Source: Acanthacorydalis orientalis (lineage: Eukaryota > Arthropoda > Insecta > Megaloptera > Corydalidae). From it: a DNA stretch of 64,000 nucleotides. A model generated the notes under the pieces. The model did not search any database. It saw only the letters and a program-made list of their open reading frames with translations, and was not told where the DNA came from. The stretch lies in assembly GCA_034766995.1 (NCBI GenBank), contig CM068314.1, positions 18,652,201 to 18,716,200 of the forward strand. The letters are read 5' to 3'. Position numbers and translations under genes: made by a program. Positions within the stretch are counted from its first letter, which is position 1. The number at the start of each line of letters is the position of its first letter. Of the stretch, positions 12,329-24,819 are shown in pieces.

Positions 12329-12851
12329 TCGTATATGTATATATTCTATAACAAATGTGTACATATTCCATTTTATTTTGTTTGTTTTAATTTCTATTGT
12401 CGAAATTGAATTTTTAAATTAGTATAATGACATATTTACGTCCGCTAGAAAGGACAGATCTCTCAAGCGAAGTGTGTGCTAATTAACAAGAAACAGTCAC
12501 GTATCTCTAAGCAAAATATAATATAATTACACAATGCAATTCAATTATAACGACATTAAATTAATTAAAGGTCAAAAGTAGTACAATGTTTGATGTAAAA
12601 AAAAAACAACACATTTAATCTTTTCCTCTACAACGATAATTTCTTTTCATACGAGTACAACGATACATTTCAGAAAAGCAGAACAGTATTTAAAGTATTT
12701 TTTTTAAAAAAAACAACGTGTTTCATTATTGCAATTACATAGTTTTAAAATGATCAATCATCACAATCGAAATGACTTTCGTATGCATTTATATAAAAAG
12801 TAATTATGTTACTATAATTATACTAATTTTATAAAATTAAACATATCTGCA

Positions 12852-12876
12852 TACACACACACATATATATATATAT

Positions 12877-12911
<35 letters not shown>
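12852..12911. repeat. Compound (CA)n(TA)n microsatellite
   Basis: A short ACACAC run leads into three TA blocks separated by AA interruptions. Confidence 0.93.
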
Positions 12912-13456
12912 GAGTATGTATAATTATAACATTTAACTAACCACAATTTTTATAAATACTTATTTTAATTTAAAATTTTTAATACGATCAAATAATGAAA
13001 GTAAGTATTAAATTCTATAGATTTAATATGCATTAAGTATTTTTTTATATTATTGTACTGTAATTAAAAAATAATTAAAAATATTTTACAAAATACTTTC
13101 TCTTTTTATTAGTTATACTTTAAATAATAATATTTTTAGATAAATTATAATGGATTTATTTTATAATTTATTGAAAGTATCAAAAAACATTGGCTATGAA
13201 TTTAAATCGAACAGAAAGAAATGAATTTATTAAAACATTTTTAATATTAACATTCTTTTTAATCGATCAATTTCATTCAAAAAAAATTTAGAAAGACACT
13301 TTCCTTAAAATGGAAATTTAAGATGTACTTTAAATTCGAATTGAAATTAATAGTTCAATATTAATATCAAATAATAATAAAAAAAACCCTTATTAATAGT
13401 GATATATCTGGAACTATAATAATATTTGAATAGATATTTATGTTGTTGTTGTTAAT

Positions 13457-13498
13457 GAGGGTTTTAAGGCACGTCGACAGGTAATATCATTAGTGCCC
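13457..13498 (+). repeat. Dispersed repeat fragment (GAGGGTTTTAAGGC core), copy 1
   Basis: Begins GAGGGTTTTAAGGC and ends CATTAGTGCCC. The reverse complement of 62760-62800 has the same start and end words in the same order with similar spacing. The two are diverged copies of one interspersed repeat whose superfamily I cannot name from these fragments. Confidence 0.6.
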
Positions 13499-13802
13499 CT
13501 AAAAAACAAAAATATTTAAGAATTATTTATAAAACAATGTACAAAATAAAAAAATAATATTTAAATTTGGTTATAGAGACAATTAATATAAAGAACTAAT
13601 ATCTAATCTGTGAAAATGTTCATATAGAATTTTTAGTTGGTGAATGTCTTCATGTAAACATTTAATTTTTTTGACATTTTTTTTCAAAAATATACCGAGC
13701 AATTTTGGTGATAATTAAGAACTGAATTCTTTACCTACTAAGTATCAAATTCCGTTTTTTAAAACTGGTAACAAATATTTGTTCTGCTCATCTCCAACTA
13801 TA

Positions 13803-14009
13803 AAGTGATTCAATTTAAGCTTTCACATGGAAATATTAAAAGGGGACGGAAGGGTAAAGAAAAGTCAAGTTATTTTCATTTAGTATTTTAGTTCAATTCA
13901 ATACTACAATAAAATTGAACTAAAATATTAAATGGAGGCTAACATGTTTTTTTTTAATTTTTACGTTTTTTTTTAATACTTTCATGTGGAAGCTTAAGTT
14001 GAATCACTC
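13803..14009. mobile_element. Palindromic TA-flanked MITE, copy 1 (~207 bp)
   Basis: The ends are inverted repeats: left AAGTGATTCAATTTAAGCTT, right (reverse complement) GAGTGATTCAACTTAAGCTT. TA flanks both ends (13801-13802 and 14010-14011). The whole element is nearly self-complementary: in the middle, TTAGTTCAATTCAATA faces AAATTGAACTAAAATATT. It has no coding capacity. A TA target and hairpin architecture fit a Tc1/mariner-mobilised MITE. Two further copies lie at 24340-24533 and 42041-42249. Confidence 0.85.
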
Positions 14010-15927
14010 TATAAAAATTTGTATTCGTGTCTATTTATATCAATATTCTTTAATTAAAGACTTGTAAAATATATCTGCATATTGAACAAAACGATGAATA
14101 TATTTATACTGTTTCTAGTTATTATTTCAATTTTATCTCTATTTATTGTCTAATATATTCATTAGTTGTTAATATAATTTATAATCATATCATTTATATA
14201 GAAAAAGATAATGTCTAGGTGGACTGTATCTCAATAATATAATAAGTAACGGTTATAACGAGCAAAAATAGTCGGTTCGGTAGTTCTAACTATAACCAAT
14301 CATTACTATTATATATATATATATATATATACTTGTATGTATGTAATTTTATGTTTATCAACACGTAATAATCATAATTCTCTTAAAAAATAAGTAAAAT
14401 GGTTAATTTTAAGTACTTTTAAGTATCATGTATAAAAACACACACGTTTACAAGCGTGCGTAAAAAATCAATATTTTATTATAAACTCCATTGTATGAAA
14501 TTGGTTTTCTACTACATTAAACTAAAACGATTTGTATTTTTAGAGGAGATTTAATTTTCATCTTCACCTTTTATTTTATATTTCTATCTAAGTAAGAGTA
14601 TACTAATGCGTACTAAACCATTAATCAAAATAAATCGTTTTATTTTCAGTTTTTTTTTTATAAACCGAAACTCACATCTGTAAAATGAAAATCACCCAAA
14701 CCGTGAAAATCCAATTTTAATTATTTTAATCATATTATGAAACCATTGTTTTCAAATATTTTATGAACAGGAGGTCTTCACTTTACTCAATAAACAAATT
14801 ATACAAACGGTCTGAAAATTTACTGTCTGTTTTTAATTTGTTATTGGTACTAAATTAAATGAGATATTATAATATTTCCTTAGGTTTTTGACCTTATTTT
14901 ATGAATCACTACTTAATTAAATTTTAATTTGTTGAAAATGAGTATTGAGTCAATTTCAAAAACGTTATAAAATAGCATGAAATTTGACTTAGTCATTATA
15001 AATGATTATAGTTTTGGATACTGTGACTAAATTCACTTTCACAGCCGAAATTTATTTACCACAAAAACACAATCAAGCTTTCTGATCAAAAGGTTTCACT
15101 AATAATTGATAATTTTTGATTGTTACTAGTATTTCGATCCAATCATCGATAATTTTCGGCTGAGTATAAAAACTGTTTAGAAACTTTTTCTTTCTTGAAT
15201 GTAAATACAAAAATTTAATAACAATGAATACTACAAACTTTTAGTAATAATAATAAACATATGATTAAAATTTATAGGATACCAATTGAATATAAAAAGT
15301 ATATATGCCAGAAGCGAATAAATTCTAAGTTTCGGTACGCGTGTTTGAACTAGATATTTAATAAATTCGTGAGAAATACTATTTATGTATGAATAGTACA
15401 TTTTCATATTTATGATAATAATTTGTGCGTCTTATCTGATCTATTAATAATCAACTCGGTATCTCATGAACTCGGCGAGTAGAAGGTGAGTTTTTGTTTC
15501 AATATAAAATTTATTTGGGAGTGTTATGTCAAGGTGAAGGTAATAAAAAAATGAATGCGGTTTGTTATACATTTACATGCTTAATATTTTAACAAATAAA
15601 TGGCCGTATATTGCAAAGTACATAAAGTGGACAAATATGTTTAAGATTAATGAATTAAATAAAGTGCTTTGAATATTTATACATGTACAGGGAGATCAAA
15701 AGAAAAAGTAGTTGTGTAAGTACGTTTTTTGTACATTCCTTTTTTTTAGAAACGTTTATATGTTTTATATTCATAAACCGACTGTTAAATTACTTTTTAT
15801 TAAATCAATGTTCATAAAAATATAATAAAAAAAGTAATTGTATTTTTTATACAAAATATTCGAACAGAAAATGTTTTTCGAATATTTTAAATGAACAATT
15901 TAAAAATGAAGAAATGAATATCTTAAG

Positions 15928-15930
<3 letters not shown>

Positions 15931-15966
<36 letters not shown>

Positions 15967-15986
15967 GTATACATTATTAAAAATTG

Positions 15987-16037
<51 letters not shown>
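15931..16037. repeat. Pair of (TA)n microsatellites
   Basis: TA blocks at 15931-15962 and 15991-16037, separated by a 28-base AT-rich spacer. The second has one TTTA interruption. Confidence 0.95.
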
Positions 16038-18299
16038 GTCAAAAGATTTGAATAAAAATATTTCAAATAAAAATGAATAATGAAGATTTATTAGAAAACG
16101 AAATTGTCTTTTTTATTTTTCTTACACGTCGACTGTTAAAACCATGTGGTACCTTAATATAAAGACAACTCTTGCTACTTGGTATGCAAAACATGAATTT
16201 ATGATTAGAGTTTAACGTAAAATCAAGATAAATTTTCGTAAATATGTCACAACAGAATGATTTTATAATTTAGAAGTAACTTGAAAAATAATGTACCGTG
16301 AAAAGCATGTGCACAGTTCCGGAATAGGCAGTCAAGAGAAGTTGTATTAAATAAAAGTTTGAAAAGTATACACTATTTAAATAAAAAATATTAAGATTCA
16401 AATTGCATAATATGAATTACAAAGGAAACTATATACAAAACTCATGCATGTTATCTGATAATAAAACATAATTTTATTTTTAAAACATGAAAAAATGCCA
16501 GATAAAATACATTTTTTTATTAAAAAAATGTTCATTGTGTTAGTTATGTTACATAAAAGAAATAAAAATGTTTAAAAAAATATATATTCATTATTTTACA
16601 CAAAAAAAATCAGGAAATATAACATGTACTTTAAAAATATTTAACAATTCCTCATTTTTTCTAATTTAATTATTATTTAATACCTTTATTGTTTGTGAAT
16701 GAATCTCGAAATAAACAATAGCTAATGGAATAGCATAATCTACTCTGTTATAATATTGTAATAATGTATATTCTCCATTATTCAACATTCCATTTCATAC
16801 AATGATAACAGTGTGAGTAAAAAGAGTTCAAGATGTCACAGGTAATTAAAGTCAATTACAATAATAAAAGATGAGAAACATTCATTAAAATTGTCGTTAC
16901 GTTCAAAGAAAAAACTGCTTATTAGAAATGAAACAACATAATCATAAAATAGCCATGAAAAGATATTATTGTTGGTACATTTCTAGTTTATAGCTCCTAA
17001 GAGCATACATTTTTAGTTTATTAGCCATTGAATGTATTATCGTCATTAGATTTATTATAATTACTACTATGTGTTAATTAGACACTGGTGTATATTCAGA
17101 TATTAATTTTCATGGAATTATAGTACACAAAGTAGTTATTTCTTTGTTGTCAATATAAAAATATAATCTATTCAAATATGTAAATATATATATATATATA
17201 TATAATCACCTACTGAAATTTTTAAAATTAAGTCGACTATTTTTCATATTATTTATATATTTTATATTTATATTTGTATCTTTTTTGAATTTTTGTTATT
17301 TGGACTATGTTAATAATTCCGTTTATATCACATTAAATTTCAAAGATGTTCTTTGCGAATATTAAATCAGTTTTATTATATTCTATGACTTTTATGTTTT
17401 TAAATTTATGTTTCGGTTTGAGCGATATATCATATATTATATGTTTTACATACTAGTTTATAAACTCCATTTAAGTTAAAATGTTAGTTTCGGATAAACT
17501 TGTGTGATTCACAAAGACAAAAAAACCTCTTTGTCAGGACTTCAACAGGATCACAGACACAAACACAATTATAACTTTATTTAAGTAATAAATTTCCTAA
17601 GTAACAGATTTAAATTAGCATCGTTGTTTTCATATCTCCTGATAAAAAGTAATATTTTTGTTTGTTTCATGACCATAATTGATTTTTAAAAATTTCTAGC
17701 ACAAAAATTAAGTAATCTATTTTTTTTAAAAAAATACTTTTTGGCATTTCTTAAATTCTGATTCATATAACTGAAGTCCTTTATTGCATGTCAATAACAA
17801 TTCAATATAAATTGTAATATTTGAAGTACTTAAGATATGACAAATATTATAAGTGAAATTTTATGTGAAACCAAATTTAAATTTAATATAGAAAAGAGAG
17901 TACATATAAATACAATAAAAATTATAGTAAATTTTATTATATTTTTAACAAATTGACGTAAAATTGTTATTTTTAAACATATATTTTTTCTCGAATTTTT
18001 AAAAAAAAACATTCGCTATTCATTTATAGCACACATGTATAAATCATAAATATTTAATTTATACATTTCTATGATTACTAAAATTTTAGCATAAATATAC
18101 ATATATTCATTTATACATATACATATATATATATATACACACAGGCACACGTATGTATGTGTGTATGCATGTATGATATTCGTTTTATCAACCAACTTGA
18201 AAATGTGTCACATGAAAATATAACATTCCAAATCCTCTTAAGGTTTTTTTCCTTTCTACGATAACATTTCTCAAATGCATTAAAACTTTCCGAGAGGTT

Positions 18300-18640
18300 T
18301 ACAACTAAATCCACCACTGGCTATGATTTATTCATTCCTTCCTATATAGACACCCCATACGGAAATTCCGTCAAATCTTTTTGCTTTTTACGAAAACGAT
18401 GCGATTACTTCCTACCACATACACAGTCACAAATACGTACTTAAACACACATACAGAGACACGCTCAAACCTCAAACCCAATCCGTGACGCGATATAATC
18501 CAATCGCTTGTCAAAGTCATTCTTCTATACACAATCATAGATAGACTTTTGAGAATTCGCGTTGTTTGAATGTATTGAATGACAACGGAAAACAGATTTC
18601 TGTTCGTCAGCGTTTATATGAAGAGTGCTTCTCTTTTACA
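18300..18640. other. More complex, less AT-rich segment
   Basis: Unique-looking sequence with scattered CpG dinucleotides and long runs without TA repeats. It contains the 13-base palindrome ACGGAAATTCCGT at 18359-18371, whose core GGAAATTCC resembles the palindromic sites bound by NF-kappaB/Rel proteins. A single site of this length is weak evidence. No coding frame was recognised. Confidence 0.25.
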
Positions 18641-20342
18641 AAGACATGTTTTTAACTATATAAGTACTCACTTAAATGGAATAATTTGAACACTGCAAAT
18701 TTCGACCGTAACAATTTCTTACTTAAAATATCTTTACTGATTTATAATTTACTCGTATTATTAATTTACTGATACTTGTCAGCGATTAAATAACACATTT
18801 TATATACTTTTCAATATAAAATATTGTATATTATAAATATTTATTTTTATTCCAGTTTAAAAATGTAACTTAAATTGAATGTATATATATATATATATAT
18901 ATAAAATAAAGTTTATTAAAAAAAAGAAAATATTTAAATATGAGAAAATATAAAAATCAAGCATTACTGTTATTAAAAATGATAAAAATTAATAGCAATG
19001 TCTATCTCTCTCATAAAAACGTTTACTGTAATTAAAAGTACAGAATCAACACTTTGGAAAAATTTAAAACATGGTATACATATAAAAAAAACATGAATTA
19101 AACGATGTACTGACAATAAATTAGAAACAAAAATACATTGAATATTACAGGAAAATTATCATACATTGAATTTACAAGAAAACCCTAAAATCTGTCAGTT
19201 TAATAGAGTTTTGAAATACTTGATAACAATTCGTTGACATTCTTTATAATAAACAAGAAAACTGGACATTTTGAACAGAATACGATGATAGAAAATAATT
19301 AACAATAATAATCCTTTTCAATTCGACTTATGAATGAAATTATGATAAACCAGCTTAAATAGAATAAACCAGCATAATATAAAGTATTAGTGAATTTTAC
19401 ATTCGTTTGAAATTAATTTTTAATGTGCTGTTCCAATATTTCATTTGTAAATTTATTATTTTTCAATGAAAATGTTTCAAAACTGAACAATGATAAAACC
19501 TGATACAATTTTTATCTTTATAATGAATTTATATAAAAAAGTGTGTAATCATCGAAATATTATTGCCGATTTTTCAATTTAAATCCTATAAAAGAATGTA
19601 GCAAAATACAATACATTGTGTACATTTCAAAATTTTACTGTTTAAAAAATTATTCTTGCAGATAAAATGTATTTACGAATCGTTAACAATAATTCATTTA
19701 AAATAAATCGGGTAATAACTAACTGAAAAAGGGCTGACAGAAACACAGACAGCTGACAAACTGTCAGATTGATAGCGAAAACGATTTTTTTATTATTCTG
19801 TAAAGCAATGAGAAAAACATATGCAAAAAATAAAATTTAATCATCAAAAACGTCTACGTATTATATAAAACATATGTGTATTTTTCTAAACCAGTGAATA
19901 GAATGAGTAACACAATAATATCAAGTAGAAGGTACGTCAGCTGTCGAACACATATCCACCAGGACATACACAATTCTAACATTACTACACGTACAAGTTG
20001 TTCAATCGAGAAAGATCACGTATATACACATTTCTGCATTTATATAAACAACTAAACGTTATTTAAATTTAACTTAAAAATAATATTTGGAATATATTTC
20101 GAATAATATTTAAAGTAGTTTTTATTTCAAAACATTTGTAATATTAATCATATTTATATATAATTGAAAAATATATTTAAAAGTAATGTCTGCTGGTAAA
20201 TTTTATTATACAACTGATTTTTCATCATAACTTCAAAAAAAACACTTTTTAATTCCTATTAAAACATACCCATAAATAATTTTTACACGTTCAAAAATAA
20301 ACAATATTTATTTATTAGAAAATATTATATGTGAAATACTCG

Positions 20343-20347
<5 letters not shown>

Positions 20348-20403
<56 letters not shown>
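20348..20403. repeat. (TA)n microsatellite
   Basis: About 28 uninterrupted TA units. Confidence 0.97.
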
Positions 20404-20407
<4 letters not shown>

Positions 20408-21540
20408 TGTGTATTAAATGCATACATTAAAATAATTTTAAATAATCTCATCCAAGCATACAATAAAAAAGTTCATAAATAAAAAAAAACGTTTCCAACA
20501 CAATGTTATCAAAATAAACGAATTTCATTATCATGAAAGCTTTTAAGGCAAAACTAAAAACTGATATGATTCAAATTAAATATATAGTAATAAACGTTTA
20601 TTTCTTTATTATCATCATCGTCTACGAATGTTTATTTAGGAACAATAACTAAAGTGTTTAGTAGTTGACAATATATTAAAGCACGATCTCGAGATTAACG
20701 AAGAGAAGTAAGAGATATGAAAAAAGCTTTTTCTTAACGCGAAACTGTTCCCAAAAGAACAGTATTTCGAAATTATTAATAGTTCTTATATATATATATA
20801 TATATAATTATATTAAAATGATTTTTATCGATTACTTATTTATACATTACATTCGTTTGTAAACAAAAGTATACTCATTTAAAATAAAAAGAACAATAAA
20901 ATATTACAAATAATTACATTTTGTAGCAATAATGTACAAATAAAAAGTATAGTCTTTTATTTTGATTCTGGTAAACAAATTCTTAATTATTTATGTAACA
21001 TTAACTGAACTGAAACTCTAAGAAACTTAACAGAACTCCTTAAATAAAAATCAATATAGTATTTATCGTTCTGAAAACGAATTTAACTAAAATTTAAAAA
21101 CTAAGTCGTGTTAAAATTATATATTCTCTCCCTCTTTATATATATATATATACTATTTTACTTGCTTGTTCTTATTTTCAAATTATTCTAACCCTTTTAT
21201 TACCCTTATCGACATTAAATATAAATCAATATGTTTAGATTCTAATTTTAAAAATTTAAATATTTCTATACGAGAAATAGTGGATACATATTGTAATAAT
21301 CGTTATAAAATATCTTAATTAGAAGATTCAGTTAACTGAAAATATATTTTATTACTAAAAATTCATTGATATTTTAATAAAAAAAATTTAAATTATTTAC
21401 GTGTATAATATAAGAACGATGCATTCCATGAAACATCAAAAAACATGAAATAGTATCTAGTTTTTCATTTATGTTATGCACTTTTTATGACTTCGTTTCA
21501 ATGCATTTTAATTTCATTAATAGTGAAAATAAGATCATAT

Positions 21541-22080
21541 ACACTAATACGTCAAACTAAAGACTCGCATTCAGATGAAAAATTCTTCTTTTCTGATGAA
21601 AACATTTAAAGAAAAATGCAGTATTGTTTTTGCGGTCCACTACGTACAATTCAACAAGGTCGATTGTAGCAGAGAGATCGCAAAGCATTCGGTGGCGCAC
21701 GTTACACATAAAAGTGTTTTCGTGACATAATATAATGGTAAAAACGTGTTAACGCTCTGCGACTATGTAGTCGAACCTACATCCAGCCAGTTCGTCAGTT
21801 TGTACGTCGATTTGTTCCTTTATGTACAAATATGTGTTACACGACTAATAAAAGAAGAACTAGTTCTGAAAAAATGTTTTAATGTAAGTGTTGACATATT
21901 GATCGAATTGTGAATGAGAACGGCTATTAGAGAGGTTCAGTCCAACGATGGAATGAGTGACGGTCGAAATTTATTTCTAAAGAGATCGCTGTGTACCCTG
22001 TAAGGGTAATTTACGTGGGGTTCGTTTCAACAGCTCTTCTAAGAATATTCGTGAATCGTGTACAGTTTAAGCACTTACTT
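21541..22080. other. CpG-richer unique island
   Basis: Complex sequence with many CpG dinucleotides, richest at about 21630-21830 and again around 21900-22060. A small perfect hairpin, CGACTA-TG-TAGTCG, lies at 21760-21773. It has no long open frame and no terminal-repeat signature. It is a candidate regulatory element, untranslated exon or non-coding RNA segment, by contrast with its AT-rich flanks only. Confidence 0.35.
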
Positions 22081-22323
22081 TGTAGGTATTATATCCTATT
22101 GTTATTTACAATGTAGATAAATGCAAATCTTTTGAAATTAAAATAAATTTTCTTTTTTATAACATCTTATCAAAGAAAAGATTACCAAAAAGGAAATTCT
22201 TTGAAATATAACAATAAAAATTCTTTGAAGATTATACGATAATAAATAAAAAAATATTTGTTTAATATATTCATTATTTTTATTCATTCAATATTAGTTT
22301 GTTTGTTTAAAAAATAAATTCTG

Positions 22324-22324
<1 letters not shown>

Positions 22325-22362
<38 letters not shown>
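22325..22362. repeat. (TA)n microsatellite
   Basis: About 19 uninterrupted TA units. Confidence 0.97.
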
Positions 22363-22366
<4 letters not shown>

Positions 22367-22832
22367 ATGAATGAGATAAAAGTAAAATGTAGTAATTATA
22401 AAAACTTCCAAGCCGATGTCATTTTCTGTATTAAAGAACAATAAATCAATCAAGTCTACTGACATTTAGTATTTATAGCAAAAGCATAATTTTATATTCG
22501 CATCCAATTAACATATGTTATTAAATTTTAACTAGACATATTCTATTTTAAAGTTGATATGTGATTAACAAAATGTGTCACTTATTAAATGGAAAAATAT
22601 TTTCAGAACATAACAGTCTTAAATAGAATTATATAATATATTTTACAATAATGAAGGGTATGCCATAAAGAATATTGTTTTTCTAATAAAATATTACTTC
22701 ATTGAAGGATATAAATGAAATAAATTCAATTCTGCTTTTTATATTTTCCTAATTCAACGAATGATTCTCTTAAATGAAAAATGCATGTATATTCCATGAC
22801 AAATTATTCAAAACTATATATTTATGAAGAGA

Positions 22833-22873
<41 letters not shown>

Positions 22874-22936
22874 AATATACATATCCTTCAATTAACTGTG
22901 TATTTAATTTGTTTGAACAAATAACAAAACCGAGCA

Positions 22937-22947
22937 TATATATATAT

Positions 22948-23013
<66 letters not shown>
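22937..23013. repeat. (TA)n microsatellite with internal CA run
   Basis: A short TA block, then ACACACACA, then a long uninterrupted TA block to 23013. Confidence 0.97.
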
Positions 23014-23016
<3 letters not shown>

Positions 23017-23279
23017 CATGGATTTCTTTTGATACAGCCAAATCATTTCAATTTATCTTTAGTTTGACAATCTAACACTGATGTCTATCTTATGCTTGAA
23101 GTAAAACAAGATAATTTATTTGATCAATTACTTAATTATTTTACTTTAGAAAAACGCACTTTATATATAAAAAAGTAGAACAGATAAAACAGAGTAAAGA
23201 AATACTGTGTTTTCAAGAAATAAAGAAATACAGTCTCATTTCATATATTCATTACTTTTAGACTTTATACACACAAAGC

Positions 23280-23280
<1 letters not shown>

Positions 23281-23340
<60 letters not shown>

Positions 23341-23376
23341 GTATATGTATATATAAATATATACATATATATATAA

Positions 23377-23407
<31 letters not shown>

Positions 23408-23440
23408 AATATACATATATATAAATATACATATATATAA

Positions 23441-23535
<95 letters not shown>
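23281..23535. repeat. Very long compound (CA)n(TA)n microsatellite (~255 bp)
   Basis: The longest simple-sequence tract in the window. It runs from (AC)n at 23281-23307 into TA, with regularly spaced ATGTATATG and AAATATACA interruptions, ending in an uninterrupted TA block. The repeated TA-AATATACATA modules suggest a higher-order repeat inside the array. Confidence 0.97.
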
Positions 23536-23537
<2 letters not shown>

Positions 23538-24157
23538 GATTCTATAAATAATTGATTCCATTTTATTTTTTTTTATTGTAGGCTAGAAAAGTATAGGTAA
23601 AAAAAACGATAATAATAAAAAATAACTTTCTTAATAAAACAAAAATTTTAATTTAAAACTTACTTGAATAAAAATTGTGATATTAGACTTTATAAATTAA
23701 ATATATATAATTTCATAACTAACAAAATTAATTAATAATTAAATAAGTGTTAAAATCTTGCTTCTTAATAATAACTCATCAAAAATAATTTGTTAACGTA
23801 TGCAAATGTGATTACAATTATAAAACCATTAATTACATCAATAATTAATAAAAATATCTCTGCATAAATAGCGTAAATAAATTGATATTTATCAAGTCTT
23901 TTCAAGTCAATGTGTATGTTATTCAAAAAAATCTAAAAGTTTTTATTAAATAATATATATATATATATACTACGTTTGTATTTCATTCAACTGTAACTGA
24001 ATAATAATTTATGAATTTACAGAAGGTCGTTCTATAAAGACATGACTATTGTGTAAATAATTAGTATGAAAAAGTAATATATTTTTTACCTAAGTTATCG
24101 CATGATGTTCGAAGGTTTCAATACAGAAAAGTATTTCGTTCTAGTATTGCAATTATT

Positions 24158-24177
24158 GCTTACCTGTAAAAAAGAAG
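24158..24177 (-). promoter_or_regulatory. Candidate recursive (zero-exon) splice site
   Basis: Read on the minus strand, a pyrimidine tract CTTCTTTTTT is followed by ACAG and immediately by GTAAGC. The junction falls between 24164 and 24163. A strong 3' splice site fused to a 5' splice site is the known form of recursive splice sites, described in long insect introns. A branch-point-like TTAAT lies roughly 20 nt upstream on the same strand. If real, the window lies inside a long minus-strand intron. This rests on one motif without transcript support. Confidence 0.4.
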
Positions 24178-24283
24178 TAAATTAATAAATTACTTTGACT
24201 ACAAATCATAAACAAAAACTGTTTAATAAAATATTTTTTATATTGTTCATAGAAAAACAGCATAAATAAATGTTCGTACACAT

Positions 24284-24323
<40 letters not shown>

Positions 24324-24339
24324 CGTGTATGTGTGTGTA
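24284..24339. repeat. Compound (TA)n(TG)n microsatellite
   Basis: TA units to about 24308, then TG units with a GCG and a TAT interruption, ending at the TA target of the adjacent MITE. Confidence 0.95.
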
Positions 24340-24533
24340 GGATGATTCAATTTAGCTTTCTACATGAAAGTATTAAAGGGGGCAGGAGTTAAGACAAGTA
24401 ATATTATTTTTGTTTAGAATGTTAGTTCAATTCAATACTAAAAGACAACTGAACTAAAATACTAAATACTGAAACTAACATGATGTTTTTATTTTTTTTG
24501 TCCTTTCGTGTAGTCTCCTAAGTTAAATCACCC
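24340..24533. mobile_element. Palindromic TA-flanked MITE, copy 2 (~194 bp)
   Basis: The left end is GGATGATTCAATTTAGCTTT. The reverse complement of the right end starts GGGTGATTTAACTTAGG. TA flanks both sides (24338-24339 and 24534-24535). The interior carries the same TTAGTTCAATTCAATACT word as copy 1 and its inverted counterpart. The element is sandwiched exactly between a (TA)n(TG)n array and a (CTAT)n/(TA)n array. Confidence 0.85.
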
Positions 24534-24566
24534 TATCTATCTATCTATATACATATACATATATAC

Positions 24567-24629
<63 letters not shown>

Positions 24630-24649
24630 TAGATAGATAGATAGATATA
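24534..24649. repeat. Self-complementary compound microsatellite (CTAT)n-(TA)n-(AGAT)n
   Basis: TATC/CTAT tetranucleotides at the left, a TA core with ACA interruptions, and AGAT tetranucleotides at the right. The two tetranucleotide blocks are reverse complements, so the tract of about 115 bp is one long palindrome. Confidence 0.95.
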
Positions 24650-24819
24650 AGATTTTTATCAACAAATAAAAAATACTAAAAATAAATGAGAACTCGAGAA
24701 AAATGTTTAACGTGCTTTAAACAAATAAATCAAGACAATCTAATTCTTAACCAGCAACAAATTGCAACTGATTAATCTAAAGCATAATTAAATACGTCAA
24801 GCGTCATCATTAACAGAAT

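Larger units (their letters stand above)
10011..13800. other. AT-rich non-coding stretch
   Basis: No gene recognised. It contains TA arrays near 10709-10745, 12251-12328 and 12852-12911. A short, more complex segment lies at about 11420-11620 with several CpG dinucleotides; a 64-codon minus-strand open frame lies inside it without recognisable motifs. A dispersed repeat lies at 13457-13498. Confidence 0.5.
14012..21540. other. AT-rich non-coding stretch with TA arrays
   Basis: No gene recognised. Main arrays: about 14310-14332, 15931-15962, 15991-16037, 17187-17204, 18883-18902, 20348-20403 and 20789-20806. A more complex segment lies at 18300-18640. A possible plus-strand splice donor at 15486 is treated under findings. 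The minus-strand open frames at 17830-18012 and 18111-18317 show no family motif. Confidence 0.5.
22081..24337. other. Microsatellite-dominated AT-rich stretch
   Basis: No gene recognised. A large part of this stretch is TA or compound TA/CA repeat (22325-22362, about 22838-22866, 22937-23013, 23281-23535, 24284-24339). The open frames on the minus strand in 22770-23561 are simply the repeat read as Ile-Tyr and Cys-Val polymers. A recursive-splice-like motif sits at 24158-24177 on the minus strand. Confidence 0.6.

Noticed and set aside
23236..23561. Open frames of 82 and 98 codons on the minus strand
   Set aside because: They are the TA/CA microsatellite translated as Ile-Tyr and Cys-Val polymers in two overlapping frames.
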